Origin: CAYXVF01 sp964468125
Lineage (GTDB): Bacteria; Myxococcota; XYA12-FULL-58-9; CAYXVF01
NCBI GenBank assembly: GCA_964468125.1
Contig: CAYXVF010000195.1
Coordinates: 1 to 5,494, forward strand
Length of the DNA stretch: 5,494 nucleotides
Direction of reading: 5' to 3'
In this document: positions 5,319 through 5,494 of the stretch, piece by piece
Position numbering within the stretch: position 1 is the first letter of the stretch
How the letters are laid out: the number at the start of each line of letters is the position of its first letter
Translations under genes and position numbers: made by a program
The notes under the pieces: generated by a model
Databases searched by the model: none
Seen by the model: only the letters and a program-made list of their open reading frames with translations
What the model was told of the DNA's origin: nothing

Positions 5319-5494
5319 GCGCGGCCGTGCGATCTTGCCCCTTCGCCCAGTTTTTCGATCGCCGCGCGCGCGCTTGCCCCGGCAGTGTTCACGAAATTTC
5401 CGGCCAATGAGCCCCAAAGCCCGGGGATAGCGTGATGAACGTCTGTCCGACGTCGAGCAGGGCCGTTCGGCAACTCACCGCGAAGAATCGCCGC
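5315..5494 (-). CDS. Partial reading frame at right edge, unrecognised
   Basis: The minus strand is open from the window edge for 59 codons to a TAG at 5317-5315. It begins AAILRGELPNGPARRRTD and continues with GLWGSLAGNFVNTAGASARA and IEKLGEGARSHGRA. The Ala-rich, helix-like ending is compatible with a real C-terminus, but I recognise no family and the start is outside the window. Its stop overlaps the SDR stop on the other strand (shared CTAG), which fits a convergent gene pair. A second minus frame also looks partly protein-like but stops within about 35 codons. In such GC-rich DNA a chance open frame of this length is common. Confidence 0.3.
   Translation of the reverse strand, partial: AAILRGELPNGPARRRTDVHHAIPGLWGSLAGNFVNTAGASARAAIEKLGEGARSHGRA

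Noticed and set aside
5298..5363. Two alternating CG runs near 5298-5308 and 5353-5363 as a terminator hairpin
   Set aside because: They can pair in principle but are far apart, lie partly inside the SDR gene and are not followed by a T-run. They look like ordinary GC-rich composition.

Overview
The window is GC-rich bacterial DNA. Gene style points to a Myxococcota-like (former Deltaproteobacteria) organism. The best single hint is a Lon fragment with the KLGQGWMGSPEAALLEVLDPEQN-type segment I associate with myxobacterial Lon proteins. This placement is inference from pattern memory, not a search. The window looks like a draft or metagenome scaffold: it has a run of exactly 100 N (3314-3413) and several gene pieces that stop abruptly against unrelated sequence.

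Left edge (1-155): two small fragments in opposite orientation. On the minus strand a well-formed ribosome binding site and start codon open a protein beginning MKAKPFAIPK, which resembles the start of group II intron reverse transcriptases. On the plus strand, 57-140 encodes a UVR motif like the C-terminus of UvrB. Neither gene is complete.

Centre-left (156-2853, minus strand): an intact four-gene operon read right to left. It encodes a DUF2141 exported protein, an unrecognised exported protein of 151 residues, a LytS/YehU-type membrane sensor histidine kinase and a LytTR response regulator. Spacings are 3 nt, 2 nt and a 13-nt overlap, so the genes are very likely co-transcribed and translationally coupled. 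Upstream, 2934-2988 holds a repeat with a 21-bp period (two near-identical copies and a decayed third). That is the geometry expected of LytTR operators, so an autoregulated envelope-sensing module is a reasonable hypothesis.

Centre (about 3000-4350): broken sequence. It contains a possible protein tail (3044-3172, +), an internal Lon AAA+ fragment interrupted by the N gap (3195-3688, -), and directly abutting it a mechanosensitive-channel-like remnant (3701-4026, +) that changes frame and lacks its middle. About 320 bp without a convincing gene follow.

Right (4350-5494): one intact gene for a YbjT-like NAD(P)-binding atypical SDR protein (322 aa). It converges on a weak, partial minus-strand reading frame that runs off the window; the two stop codons overlap.

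Only the four-gene operon and the SDR gene look like intact working genes. The strongest candidate for undescribed biology is the exported-protein/LytTR operon with its periodic upstream repeat.
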